Of a DNA stretch of 64,000 bases, positions 42,652 to 52,180 are shown in pieces. The notes beneath the pieces are model-generated. The model was given only the letters and a program-made list of their open reading frames with translations, was not told the DNA's origin and did not search any database. This DNA comes from CAWKAO01 sp963847665 (lineage in GTDB: Bacteria; Actinomycetota; Humimicrobiia; Humimicrobiales; Humimicrobiaceae). The DNA lies in assembly GCA_963847665.1 (NCBI GenBank), contig CAWKAO010000002.1, positions 372,001-436,000 on the forward strand, written 5' to 3'. How positions within the stretch are numbered: position 1 is the first letter of the stretch; every line of letters begins with the position of its first letter. A program made the translations under genes and the position numbers.

Positions 42652-43635
42652 ATGCAGGAAATAACAAATATTGAAAATAAGATAAGGAAAAGGGTAACCG
42701 ATATTTTTGATGAATTGGAACTGGTGATCGGTTACGGTAAAAGCAATATCGCAGGAAGGGTAAACCCTGTTTTTATAAAAAAGGTAACTGATGTAGAAAA
42801 ACTTATCTTTGACAGGTTCTGTATAAATAACCTTGCTGTTTATCCTTATTATTTGACAGATGAATTCAGCGGGACCATAGGGTTAATATTAAAGCCATGT
42901 GATGCAAGATCTATAGCCCAACTGTTATCAGAAGGATTATTAAAAAAAGAAAAGATCAGGGCTATAGCAGTGGGTTGTACCGGTGTAATTGATATAAGGA
43001 TGATACAAAAACACATCACCGGGAAAAAGATAATATCCTTAAGTGAGTCCAGCAGCAATATTAATATAAAAACAGCAGACGAAGAGATCACTGTAAAAGC
43101 AGCAGATTTTTATGCAGAAAAATGCTGTAACTGCAATATTTATGATGATCCTCCTTATTTTGATGAGTTTATTGAAAACGATGAAAAATTGATACAGTTT
43201 ACTGGAGATATCAAGGAACTTTTAGGGCAACTGGAGAAAGAACCATTGAAGGAGGTATTAGCCTTCTGGGAAAAGGAATTTTCAAGGTGTATAAGGTGTT
43301 ATGCATGCAGGAATATATGCCCCATGGAGGTGTGTAGGGACAGATGTATCGCACAGATCGATTCACCTAAATGGCAGTCAGACAAAGTAAATTCAGAGGA
43401 AGGAAAATTTTTCCAGCTGATAAGGGTAATGCATCTTGCAGGTAGATGCACAGAGTGCGGTGAATGTGAAAGAGCATGTCCGGCAAATATTCCGCTTGTC
43501 ACACTTATGAAAAAGATGAACAGGGAGATACTGCGTCTCTTTGATTATATCCCTGGCATGGATATTGAGACAAAGCCGCCATTGTTGACTTATAAAAATA
43601 TTGAAAAAAATATTGATGAAGAAGAGCTGGTCTAA
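42652..43635 (+). CDS. flxC: FlxC-like iron-sulfur protein
   Basis: About 327 residues. The N-terminal part resembles the F420-hydrogenase beta/FlxC region (LKPCDARSIAQLL near 90, where the LKPCD motif is shared with FlxB, and CCNCNIYDDP). The C-terminal part has two [4Fe-4S] motifs, CIRCYACRNICPMEVC and CTECGECERACPANIP. In Flx systems this subunit wires FlxA to HdrA. ATG 42652 is chosen, with GAGGGTG just upstream; TTG and GTG alternatives lie in frame within 12 bases. The stop overlaps the flxB ATG (TAATG). Confidence 0.85.
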   Translation: MQEITNIENKIRKRVTDIFDELELVIGYGKSNIAGRVNPVFIKKVTDVEKLIFDRFCINNLAVYPYYLTDEFSGTIGLILKPCDARSIAQLLSEGLLKKEKIRAIAVGCTGVIDIRMIQKHITGKKIISLSESSSNINIKTADEEITVKAADFYAEKCCNCNIYDDPPYFDEFIENDEKLIQFTGDIKELLGQLEKEPLKEVLAFWEKEFSRCIRCYACRNICPMEVCRDRCIAQIDSPKWQSDKVNSEEGKFFQLIRVMHLAGRCTECGECERACPANIPLVTLMKKMNREILRLFDYIPGMDIETKPPLLTYKNIEKNIDEEELV

Positions 43636-44756
43636 TGGAAAAAAAGACTATTATAAAACAGGATGACGTAAGGGCCTTACTGGAAAAGTTAAGTGAAGAT
43701 TATGAGGTCTTTGTCCCGGTCAGAAACAAAGAAAACGGGCTTACAAACTTTGCCGACATTAATACTGTAAAGGGTAATGAGGATTCAGTACTTGATTTTA
43801 ATGAAAAAACAAAAAAGAGCCCGAAGTCTTTGATCTTTCCCCAGACTGAAAAGATATTTGGTTTTGAATATATCAAGGATATAAACAAACCTGACCAGAC
43901 TGGTCTTAAAATTGATGATAAGTCGAGTGAAACCTTAAAAGGTAAAAAAAGGATAATATTCGGCCTGAAACCATGTGACACAATGGGAATTAAAAGCTTT
44001 GACCTGGTGTTTAATGATAATGGTAATGAGGACTTTTATTACAGTGAAAGAAGATCTAATACGATTTTGATCTCGATAGGATGCAATACGATCTTTCCTG
44101 ATTGCTTCTGCCTGGCAGTGGGAGGTGATCCCTTTGGCTTTGGATACTCTGATATTGGTCTAGTATCCCAGGGTGACAGCCTGGTATTGATGAAAAAAAG
44201 TGAAAACAAAGATGTGGAGAGATTACTTCTGGACAACAGGAAATTCTTCCAGGAAGTTGACTTTGACGAAGATACATTGAGATCACTTGATGATACAATG
44301 GCTTCATCTGTTGCAGAACAGGAGCAGATACTTAAAGACAATGATCTGAAAAAAATAGATAAACAGAATATAGAAAAATTACTGGAAAACAACTTCACCA
44401 GAGAAGATGAATGGAAAGAGATCTCTGAAAAATGCATAAGCTGTGGAGCCTGCACTTATGTATGTCCAACATGCGTATGTTTTAATATCAGTGATGAGAT
44501 AAAGGAACTTTCCGGGGAAAGATACAGGTGCTGGGATTTTTGTACAAACTACTATTATACCCTGGAAGCAAGCGGTCATAATCCCAGGGGTAAGATATTC
44601 CAGAGATACAGAAATAAGATAAGCTGTAAGTTTAATTATTTTCATAAAAGAAAAAATACATTTTATTGTGTTGGATGCGGAAGATGCGTGGATGTTTGTC
44701 CGGTCGGAATGGATATCAGGGAAATACTGAAAAGAGCACTTGCTTTTAAAATGTGA
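43635..44756 (+). CDS. flxB: FlxB-like / sulfhydrogenase beta-type [4Fe-4S] dicluster protein
   Basis: The 373 residues match the family of AsrA, sulfhydrogenase beta and FlxB: LIFPQTEKIF, GLKPCDTMGIKSFDLVF, the CFCLAVGGDPFGFGYSDIG stretch, then two [4Fe-4S] motifs CISCGACTYVCPTCVCF and CVGCGRCVDVCPVGMD. The protein accepts electrons from the NAD(H)-binding FlxA and passes them on. It overlaps flxC by one base, so the two are translationally coupled. A second member of this family begins at 63264. Confidence 0.9.
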   Translation: MEKKTIIKQDDVRALLEKLSEDYEVFVPVRNKENGLTNFADINTVKGNEDSVLDFNEKTKKSPKSLIFPQTEKIFGFEYIKDINKPDQTGLKIDDKSSETLKGKKRIIFGLKPCDTMGIKSFDLVFNDNGNEDFYYSERRSNTILISIGCNTIFPDCFCLAVGGDPFGFGYSDIGLVSQGDSLVLMKKSENKDVERLLLDNRKFFQEVDFDEDTLRSLDDTMASSVAEQEQILKDNDLKKIDKQNIEKLLENNFTREDEWKEISEKCISCGACTYVCPTCVCFNISDEIKELSGERYRCWDFCTNYYYTLEASGHNPRGKIFQRYRNKISCKFNYFHKRKNTFYCVGCGRCVDVCPVGMDIREILKRALAFKM

Positions 44757-44825
44757 TATTGGAGAAGACAAAATAAGATCGAGTCTATTATTGGAATGTA
44801 TTTAAAAAAACGTGGAATTAAAAAA

Positions 44826-45657
44826 ATGGAAAATCTTTTAATACCCAGGAGTTGCAACAGTAAAAAAAATAATAAAAGAAACGCCTAACATCATTTCCTT
44901 ACAGGTAATACTTGATGATGTCAAATCCATGAAAAGTTTTAGTTTTGAGCCGGGTCAGGTTGGACAGATCTCTGTTTTTGGTGCAGGTGAGTCGACGTTT
45001 GTAATCAATTCACCAGCTTCCTCCAAAGAATATCTGCAGTTTTCGATAATGAAAGCTGGAGTTAACACTACTGCTATACATAACCTTAGTGAGGGAGATA
45101 AGATCGGATTGCGAGCTCCTCTTGGCAACTGGTTTCCTTATAAGGAAATGGAGGGTAAAAACATATTGTATATCGGTGGAGGTATCGGGCTCGCACCTCT
45201 TAGACCATTGATTTTATATACTATCGAAAATAAGGTAAAATATAAAAAACTTATGCTATTATATGCTGCAAAAACACCTGAGGACTACTGTTTTAAATAT
45301 GATATAGACCAGTGGGAGAAATCCAAGGATATAGAACTTGTACAGACGATAGATACAGCCTGTTACGGTTGGGATAATGAAGTAGGTTTATGCCCACATG
45401 TGCTTGAAATGAAAAAACCCTCACCGGTAAATACGGTTGCAATAGTTTGCGGCCCCCCGATAATGATCAAATACACGCTCGAAGTCCTTAAAAAACTTAA
45501 ATTTGAAGACAATATGATATATACGACTCTCGAACGCAGGATGAAATGCGGAATTGGTAAATGCGGCAGGTGTAATATAGGAGAAAAATTTGTTTGTGTT
45601 GACGGACCTGTATTTTCACTTGCAGAATTAAATGATATATGCGAAGAATTCCTTTAA
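44826..45657 (+). CDS. flxA: FlxA-like NAD(H)/FAD-binding subunit (one frame break)
   Basis: FlxA is a ferredoxin-NADP reductase-like flavoprotein (dihydroorotate dehydrogenase PyrK/AsrB type). FAD region FEPGQVGQISVFGAGESTF, NAD-binding GGGIGLAPLRPLILY, CGPPIMIKYTLEVL, and C-terminal [2Fe-2S] motif CGIGKCGRCNIGEKFVC are all present. The family N-terminus is split: ATG 44826 gives MENLLIPR, and ATVKKIIKETPNIISL follows in the +1 frame, with one extra base near 44849-44852. Without that correction the first start would be ATG 44929, which would lose the first beta strands. It ends the hdr-flx run. Confidence 0.87.
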
Positions 45658-45691
45658 TTTCTAAAGGAAATAAACCTTTCTTTTTATCTAA

Positions 45692-46850
45692 ATGAGATCT
45701 TTAAAATCAACTTTTATTTTCTCTTTAATATTAACAGCTGCAATTGTTTTACTGATTTCTATGATGGCTTTTGTGGTGGTAGATACTCAACCGGTCTACC
45801 TTGAAATAATCAAAGATAAAACTTATAGGGACGAAGTAAATAAAAACAAAAAAACTCTCAAAGCTCTCTCATTTTTCTATGAAAATAATTGCTCTGATAT
45901 TTTACTCTCCAGAAGGGTTTCAGCACGGAGTATCGAAAAGTTATACGACATATTAAAAGAAGAAAGTCCTTACATGATAAGGGAATATATATATAATTCA
46001 GTAGATCGTAAGAACAAAAACGCAATCGCGCTGATACTGCAGAGCAATCTGCTTGATTGGGATGTCGCAATGTCTGCATATATTTGCAGGTCCTTCAATA
46101 TCCCTTATATTATTATTTCAAACAGGGATGGTTCTTTTGTAAACAAAAGCGGCAATATGCTCAAACTTTCACTTGATAGAGAAGATAATGCAAAAAAGTT
46201 AAATTCCCCAATATATTATCTGCTTGCCCCTGCATACAGGGAACTGGAATTCGCAAGAACTTATGGAGATTCATATCGGGTAAAAACAGATATGAAAAAA
46301 AAGGAGATTCTCCAGACTTTAGAAGGTCTGGTCAACAATTATGATTCAGTTTATTTTTTTATAAATACTCACGGTGGAAGCAGTCTTGCTGGTTTATTCT
46401 TCAGATGGACTTGAATACATAAATGCTACCGATATTTATGAAATAATAAGTAAAGTAGAGAAGCCGCTTGATTTTAAAATAATAGCAGGCCATTGTTATG
46501 ACATAATTGAGGACGAACTTGAACAAAAGTTAAAAGGTAACGAATACATAGAATATACTTTTTTATCTGCTTCATCAGTAAAAGCATGGGAAGGGGATCT
46601 CCTTGAATCATTGATATATGCTGATGACGGGATTATAACCATTGATGAGTTATCCAAGATATGCTCAGGGCTGGGCCATGATTACAGTACTGTTTCACAG
46701 GAAGGTGAAAAGTTTTATATCTATAAAAAGGATACACCTCCATATGTGATGGATATATGTTATGCGGGGAGTGGATATTGCGATTATGTCCTGAGGACAA
46801 ATACAGAAGATATGAGCATATTTTACTATAGAATCGAATACTTTAAATGA
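45692..46850 (+). CDS. Membrane-anchored caspase-fold (clan CD-like) peptidase candidate (one frame break)
   Basis: I do not recognise a named family. Residues 8-30 are a hydrophobic signal-anchor. The rest is predicted extracytoplasmic. Two elements resemble clan CD cysteine peptidases: a hydrophobic strand ending in His-Gly (YFFINTHGGSS) and, about 40 residues later, a hydrophobic strand ending in Cys (DFKIIAGHCYD). The frame breaks between 46375 and 46395: HGGSSL in the first frame continues as LVYSSDGLEYINATD in the +1 frame if one extra base is removed. The joined protein has about 386 residues. It follows flxA by 34 bases and converges with a radical SAM gene, ending 11 bases from it. 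Catalytic assignment is inference. Confidence 0.6.
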
Positions 46851-46865
46851 CAGGTTTAATGTCAT
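46847..46865. terminator. Small hairpin between convergent genes
   Basis: ATGACA and TGTCAT form a 6-base-pair stem with a 7-base loop, followed by AAAAATTTTT. It overlaps both stops and could terminate in either direction, weakly. Confidence 0.4.
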
Positions 46866-48197
46866 AAAAATTTTTGTATTATTTTTTCTCCCCTGTGTTT
46901 AAAGTAAGTATCAAGGACTTCCTTAAAATTTTCACAGACAGGCTCAGATTCATCGCCATGTATCAACATCGCAGAATACGGACAACCTCCACCGCAGACA
47001 GGTGAAAAACTGCAATTTGAACATCTTTCCATGCTTAAAATACTTCTATCCATCCATTTATTGATCTTTTCCTCGAAAAAAATAGTTTCAGGGTAAAACT
47101 TGCCTATTGCTAATTCAGTTTTTCCTATAGACTCTGGACAGGTGTAAATATACCCATCAGGACATAATATGTATAACTCAATGACATTACTTTCACAATT
47201 AAAAAACCTTGGCGAGACATTTTCTGCTCCATTTAAAAGTTCAATAATATGGCGCAGCGGTTTAAACATGTAAAATCCAAAAATATTCTCCAGGTGAGGA
47301 TGCCTGTTGTAAACTTCAAATAACTTTTCCAGTAGAATATGGTCCTCGACAATCGGGTAACGGCTTTTTAAAGTGCTGTGGTCAGTAACCCTGGATAGCT
47401 GCATTTTAAAATTGGTGAGGCCGGACCATTTCATTTTTTCTGCATATTCATAAATATCAGGAAGATAATCAATGTTTTCCATATCGACATTGACCCTGAC
47501 ATTGGTGTTTATTCCATTGACTACAAGTGAATCGATACTATCTGATATCTTTTTAAAGCTACCCCTACCTGAAAAGTATTTCCTTCGTTTGTCATGTATA
47601 AAGTCGGGACCGTCAAGAGTTATCTGGAGCATCTCGATGTTTTCTCGTACCGGTATTAAAATGTCGATGAAATCTTTAGCCATGACTCCATTCGTTATAA
47701 TAGAAATTGTTATTTTCTGCTCATGGCTAAATCTAAGGATCTTTGAAACAAGATCTTTTGTCTTTTTTAAAAGAGGCTCACCGCCAAAAAGCTCAATTGT
47801 ACTGATCTCTTTTTTATGAAGATTTCTGATATCCATCATGGTGCCAATTGCACGCTCAAGGATCTCATCATCCATGAATTTTTCTTTTTTTTTATTAAGG
47901 TCCTTTTCAAAACAATAAATACAATTAAGGTTGCAAATAAAAGTCGGACAGATAACAAATTTAACAGGCCTGGTAATAACTTTTTGTTGAAAGTTTTTAA
48001 ACAATTCCTCAAAAATACTGTTTTCTGCGTCGGGGTCATAATAATAGTATCCTCTCTCTATCAGTGATGAGATAGATGACTTTATCAATAATATTATTTT
48101 CAATAATGTCGAGTGCCCCTGTCAGGAAGTTATTTAATATCGAGTATTTGGAGTTTATCCTGTAAGAATAATTATATTTGCTTGGAAATAGTGTCAT
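46862..48197 (-). CDS. Radical SAM/SPASM peptide or protein maturase (one frame break)
   Basis: The radical SAM cluster motif is CNLNCIYC, followed by ELFGGEPLL, ITNGVMAKD and LQITLDGPDFIHD. The C-terminal SPASM region has CESNVIELYILCPDGYIYTC and CSNCSFSPVCGGGCPY. Such enzymes mature ribosomal peptides or sulfatases. The N-terminus typical of this group starts at ATG 48197 (MTLFPSKYNYSYRINSKYS, then NNFLTGALDIIE), but the frame breaks near 48050-48062, where one extra base separates LITDRE from GYYYYDPDAENSIF. Without the correction the first start is TTG 48103. Minus strand, convergent with the peptidase candidate. No precursor peptide is visible in the adjacent short gaps. Confidence 0.85.
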
Positions 48198-48248
48198 TAG
48201 AAAATCAATTATAACAAATAGAAATAATTAAAGCTTATAATAAAAATA

Positions 48249-48269
48249 CATGATCAATCATGATATAAT
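48249..48269 (+). promoter_or_regulatory. Inverted repeat abutting a -10 box upstream of the DUF1846 gene
   Basis: CATGAT-CA-ATCATG (48249-48262) is directly followed by TATAAT (48264-48269), 33 bases before the ATG at 48302. The layout fits a repressor site over the promoter spacer. No clear -35 is seen. Confidence 0.4.
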
Positions 48270-48301
48270 CACGGTTAAACAGTAAAAATACTTTCCTGCT
48301 T

Positions 48302-49834
48302 ATGAAAAAAATTGGTTTTGACAATGAGAAGTATCTTCATGAACAGCATGCAGCAATACTTGAACGCGTAGGGAAATTCGATAATAAGCTTTACCTTGAA
48401 TTTGGAGGAAAGCTATGTTTTGATTACCATGCTGCAAGAGTATTACCTGGTTACGACCCGAATGTCAAAATACGACTTCTGCAGTCATTCAAAAAAAAGC
48501 TTGATATAGTGCTCTGTATATATTCCGGCGACATAGAAAGTGGCCGGGTAAGGGGTGACTTCGGGATAACCTATGATGCTGCGACCTTAAAGCTTATCGA
48601 TGACTTGAGGGGCTGGGGGTTGGATATTCTGTCTGTCGTAATAACACGTTTCTCCGGTCAGTCGGCTGCCATCATGTTTAAGAACAAATTGGAGCACAGG
48701 GGAGTGAAAGTATATTTGCATTATCCTATTGAAGGGTATCCAACAGATGTTGATAACATATGCAGCGATGGCGGTTTTGGTAAGAATGAACGTATAATAA
48801 CTGATAAACCAATAGTCGTTGTCACAGCACCGGGTCCAAATAGCGGGAAACTTTCGACATGTCTTTCACAGTTATATCATGAACATAAGAACGGGATCAA
48901 TGCAGGATATGCGAAATTTGAAACGTTTCCGATCTGGAACCTGCCATTAAAGCATCCTGTAAATATAGCATATGAAGCTGCAACAGCAGACATACAGGAT
49001 TTCAACCTGGTGGATCCTTTTCATCTTTCTGAATATGGGACAGTTGCAATTAACTATAACAGGGATGTAGAAAGTTTTCCGATACTGAAGATGATATTGC
49101 AGCGGATACTGGAGAAAAATGATCCAAATATAACATTGCCAGAATATAATTCCCCTACAGATATGGGGGTAAACCGGGCAGGGTTTGGTATAACAGACGA
49201 TGATGTTGTACGGGAAGCTGCCAGACAGGAATTGATAAGAAGATTTTTTAGGTATAATTCTGAATTTGTGACGGGAGTGGAAAGAAAGGAAACTGTAGAA
49301 CGGGTAAGATCACTGATGCAGGAACTTGATGTCAGGGCCAGTGACAGGCGAGTTGTCGAAGAGGCCAGAAGTGCAGCAAAGGAAGCAGAACTGAATGGTA
49401 AGGGGAACCAGGGTATTTTTTGCGGGGCGGCGATAGAACTCAATGATGGTTCTATTGTCACTGGAAAGAATTCTCAATTGATGCATGCAGCATCAAGCCT
49501 GGTGATAAATTCGGTAAAGGAGCTTGCAAAAATCCCGGACGAGATCCTTCTGATCTCTCCCAATATAATCGGACAGATAGCAAAATTAAAAAAGGGTATT
49601 TTTAAATCTGATACAGAAAGCCTGGACCTCGAAGAAATGCTGATCGCGCTTTCAATAAGTGCAACAACAAATCCTACTGCAGAACTGGCCATGAACAAGC
49701 TTTCAGAACTGAGGGATTGTGAGATGCATATGACACACATCCCGACCCCTGGCGATGAAGTGGGGCTGAAAAGACTGGGAGTAAACCTTACAACTGACGG
49801 AAAATTTTCTTCAAGAAATCTTTTCGTGTCCTGA
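48302..49834 (+). CDS. DUF1846 family protein
   Basis: The 510-residue product is a full-length DUF1846 protein, recognisable by its start (KIGFDNEKYLHEQHAAILERV), the LYLEFGGKLCFDYHAARVLPGY region, the APGPNSGKLSTCLSQLYHE loop near 180, and the HIPTPGDEVGLKRLG region near the end. The family is common in Firmicutes and Actinobacteria. Structures show two domains, with a phosphate-binding-like GPNSGK loop; the reaction is not established. It is intact, with no frame break. Confidence 0.88.
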   Translation: MKKIGFDNEKYLHEQHAAILERVGKFDNKLYLEFGGKLCFDYHAARVLPGYDPNVKIRLLQSFKKKLDIVLCIYSGDIESGRVRGDFGITYDAATLKLIDDLRGWGLDILSVVITRFSGQSAAIMFKNKLEHRGVKVYLHYPIEGYPTDVDNICSDGGFGKNERIITDKPIVVVTAPGPNSGKLSTCLSQLYHEHKNGINAGYAKFETFPIWNLPLKHPVNIAYEAATADIQDFNLVDPFHLSEYGTVAINYNRDVESFPILKMILQRILEKNDPNITLPEYNSPTDMGVNRAGFGITDDDVVREAARQELIRRFFRYNSEFVTGVERKETVERVRSLMQELDVRASDRRVVEEARSAAKEAELNGKGNQGIFCGAAIELNDGSIVTGKNSQLMHAASSLVINSVKELAKIPDEILLISPNIIGQIAKLKKGIFKSDTESLDLEEMLIALSISATTNPTAELAMNKLSELRDCEMHMTHIPTPGDEVGLKRLGVNLTTDGKFSSRNLFVS

Positions 49835-49895
49835 AATAATTCTTACAATGACCTTCGGAATTTAATTAATAGAGTAAGCGGTCATATAAAAATTT

Positions 49896-50888
49896 TTAAT
49901 TCCGGGAGATTATCAGACCATTTTCTTTAAACCAGCCGACAGAGTCTTCAAGAGATTTTTTAATAGGCATAGGATAATATCCTAATTCCTCTGTAGCTTT
50001 TTTATGAGTTATATTGGAGTTGCTCTGTATAGTCCTGATAGAATAAAGCGTAAATTTAGGTTTGGCTCTGGTGGCCATATAGTATACCGGCATAAATACC
50101 GAGAAGAATTTTGCTATATTTATAGGTACTTTAAATCTTGGAAGAGGGATCCCGGTTATATTATTTAAAATTTTCATAAGCTCATCAATTGTGACCTTTT
50201 CTCCAGACAGAAGATAATACTGACCCTTCATTCCTTTTTCTGCAGCCAGCATGTGTCCTATTGCGACATCTCTTACATCTACGAAATCATATGCGCCATC
50301 GGTGATCATGCTTAACCTGCCGTAACAGTAGTCTACGATCAGCTGCCCCATCAAGGATACCCTGAAATCATACGGGCCTATAACAGCTGTCGGACAGACT
50401 ATTGTGGCGTCCAATCCGCATCCAGCGGCTTTCATCACTTCAATGCTTGCCAGTGCCTTGGTCCTGTTATATATACCCATTTTACTTTCCGGGTCAAAAG
50501 GAAGTGATTCATCGATTATTTCATTTTTCCGGGGTTCTTTTATAGCGTGGATAGAACTCGTAAAAATAAGTTTTCTTACTTTGTTTTCGATGCAAGCCTT
50601 AAGGACATTTTTGGTTCCCTGGACATTTATTTCAAAAAGCTTTTTATTCGAGCCTGGCATAATCGAGATCTCAGAAGCAAGATGAAATACTGTATCAATG
50701 CCCTTAAATGCTTTGGTAAGAGATTCCAGGTCCAGGATGTCACCGGTCCTTCTTTCGATAGGGCAGTCATCAATGCAATCAGTCAAGGAATTTTTCCTGT
50801 GAAATGCTATTACTTCTCTACCCCTAGCAGACATCTCCCTTATGAGGACATTACCAATGCAGCCTGTAGACCCTGTGACTATATCCAT
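49896..50888 (-). CDS. NAD(P)-dependent epimerase/dehydratase (extended SDR)
   Basis: An extended short-chain dehydrogenase of about 330 residues, close in pattern to dihydroflavonol reductase/3-beta-HSD-like proteins. Nucleotide loop GSTGCIGNVL at the N-terminus, acidic GDILDLESL, the NVQGTKNVL helix, catalytic TSS and YNRTK (Tyr and Lys). ATG 50888 puts the binding loop six residues from the start; a TTG lies six bases further upstream. No strong Shine-Dalgarno. Substrate unknown. The small gene upstream on the same strand ends 27 bases away. Confidence 0.85.
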   Translation of the reverse strand: MDIVTGSTGCIGNVLIREMSARGREVIAFHRKNSLTDCIDDCPIERRTGDILDLESLTKAFKGIDTVFHLASEISIMPGSNKKLFEINVQGTKNVLKACIENKVRKLIFTSSIHAIKEPRKNEIIDESLPFDPESKMGIYNRTKALASIEVMKAAGCGLDATIVCPTAVIGPYDFRVSLMGQLIVDYCYGRLSMITDGAYDFVDVRDVAIGHMLAAEKGMKGQYYLLSGEKVTIDELMKILNNITGIPLPRFKVPINIAKFFSVFMPVYYMATRAKPKFTLYSIRTIQSNSNITHKKATEELGYYPMPIKKSLEDSVGWFKENGLIISRN

Positions 50889-50915
50889 ATTCAATAAAAA
50901 CAGATTTTCAGATTA

Positions 50916-51146
50916 TTATTTTATATCTTTAAATTTGAGATCCTGGTGGGCGGGCTTATCCAGAACAGGCCCTATAAATTCAGCATTAAAAAAATCCCTG
51001 ACTTCATCTTCCATATCTTTTCCACGGGGAACGAGATGATCTTTGATAAAAAAATCCTCTCCACTTTTATAGACAGGATATTTTATCTTACTACCATTTT
51101 TTTCTTTGATTTCTAAAAAATACAGAAATAATTTTTTTTCTTTCAT
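50916..51146 (-). CDS. Small hypothetical protein
   Basis: A 76-residue charged protein with no signal peptide or membrane segment; I do not recognise it. It looks like a single small beta/alpha domain (LYFLEIKEKNGSKIKYPVYKSGEDFFI, in parts). It sits just upstream of the SDR gene on the same strand and could form an operon with it. No convincing ribosome binding site is seen, but codon composition resembles its neighbours. Confidence 0.55.
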   Translation of the reverse strand: MKEKKLFLYFLEIKEKNGSKIKYPVYKSGEDFFIKDHLVPRGKDMEDEVRDFFNAEFIGPVLDKPAHQDLKFKDIK

Positions 51147-51320
51147 TTTTTTATTATAACAATATTTTCATTTTATTTGTCATTAAATTTTTTAAAAGGT
51201 TATAAAATCCTTATTGTAAACACAATTCTTGAAATGTTCATTAGTATTAATATTGAAAAAAACAAAAAAATATAATATAAGATTAATCCTAAGTAAAACT
51301 TTAAAAGAAGGATCTTCAAA

Positions 51321-52028
51321 TTGGAAGTTATCCCTTCAAGGATATTTAATTTTCTATACATCTATATTGATATTATATGGTTGATCGTGCTCCTTATTGT
51401 CCTTGTATACGCCAAGCGTTATATGGCATTGCTTGCAGGGCTGGTAGGTGGATTGATCTATTTTTTAGTGGATTATGGTATTTTTTATCTCGCATTGGGT
51501 ACAAGGTCAGTCGAAGGTGCCAGTACAGCCGGTATTCTTTTCTGGCTAAGTATGAGTTACGGGTTTACTAATTTTGCATGGATATGGCTCTGGCTTGACA
51601 GGGATGGCCATGCCCTTGAATGGTCAATACTTATAATATCGGGGTGGTTTACCACGGCACTTTTAAGCCAGAATTTCGGTTCCAGCTTCCAGGTCATTTC
51701 AATACAGAGAGGGACCACAAGCTACCATGGTGTGATGGCTTTGATATTGACAGCTGGATATTTAATATTGATCATAAAAAATATAAAAAATGAAAAAAAA
51801 GATACAAAAAAGATAAATATTCTTTGGATACTATCAATTGGAATACTGGTCCAGTTTTCATGGGAGGCAGTATTATTAATAACTGGTATACGTTCAGCCG
51901 GGATAATGCCACTGGTCATCAACTCTCTACTGGAAACAAATATGGGTCTGCCTTATTTATTTCTTATCCATCATGCTATCAGTATTCGCCGTAATGAGGA
52001 CCTGACAAAGGCTTTAATCCTTAAATAA
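51321..52028 (+). CDS. Polytopic membrane protein of unknown function
   Basis: A 235-residue protein with about six or seven hydrophobic segments (residues 12-30, 36-58, 68-90, 98-115, 132-150, 162-185, 195-215). Charged loops include WLDRDGH. I do not recognise the family. TTG start at 51321 preceded by AGAAGGA at good spacing. It stands alone, between a minus-strand pair and pckG. Confidence 0.7.
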   Translation: MEVIPSRIFNFLYIYIDIIWLIVLLIVLVYAKRYMALLAGLVGGLIYFLVDYGIFYLALGTRSVEGASTAGILFWLSMSYGFTNFAWIWLWLDRDGHALEWSILIISGWFTTALLSQNFGSSFQVISIQRGTTSYHGVMALILTAGYLILIIKNIKNEKKDTKKINILWILSIGILVQFSWEAVLLITGIRSAGIMPLVINSLLETNMGLPYLFLIHHAISIRRNEDLTKALILK

Positions 52029-52180
52029 TAAAGAAAAGAGCCTTAAATCTGATATTCTCTTTATTTTTATATAAAATTATTTTATCATAATGGCTTTAAA
52101 TTATTTGTAATAATATTTACAAGGATTAGTCTCAATACAACTACCATACACAGTTATAATACTCCGGGAGGGTGATTATT

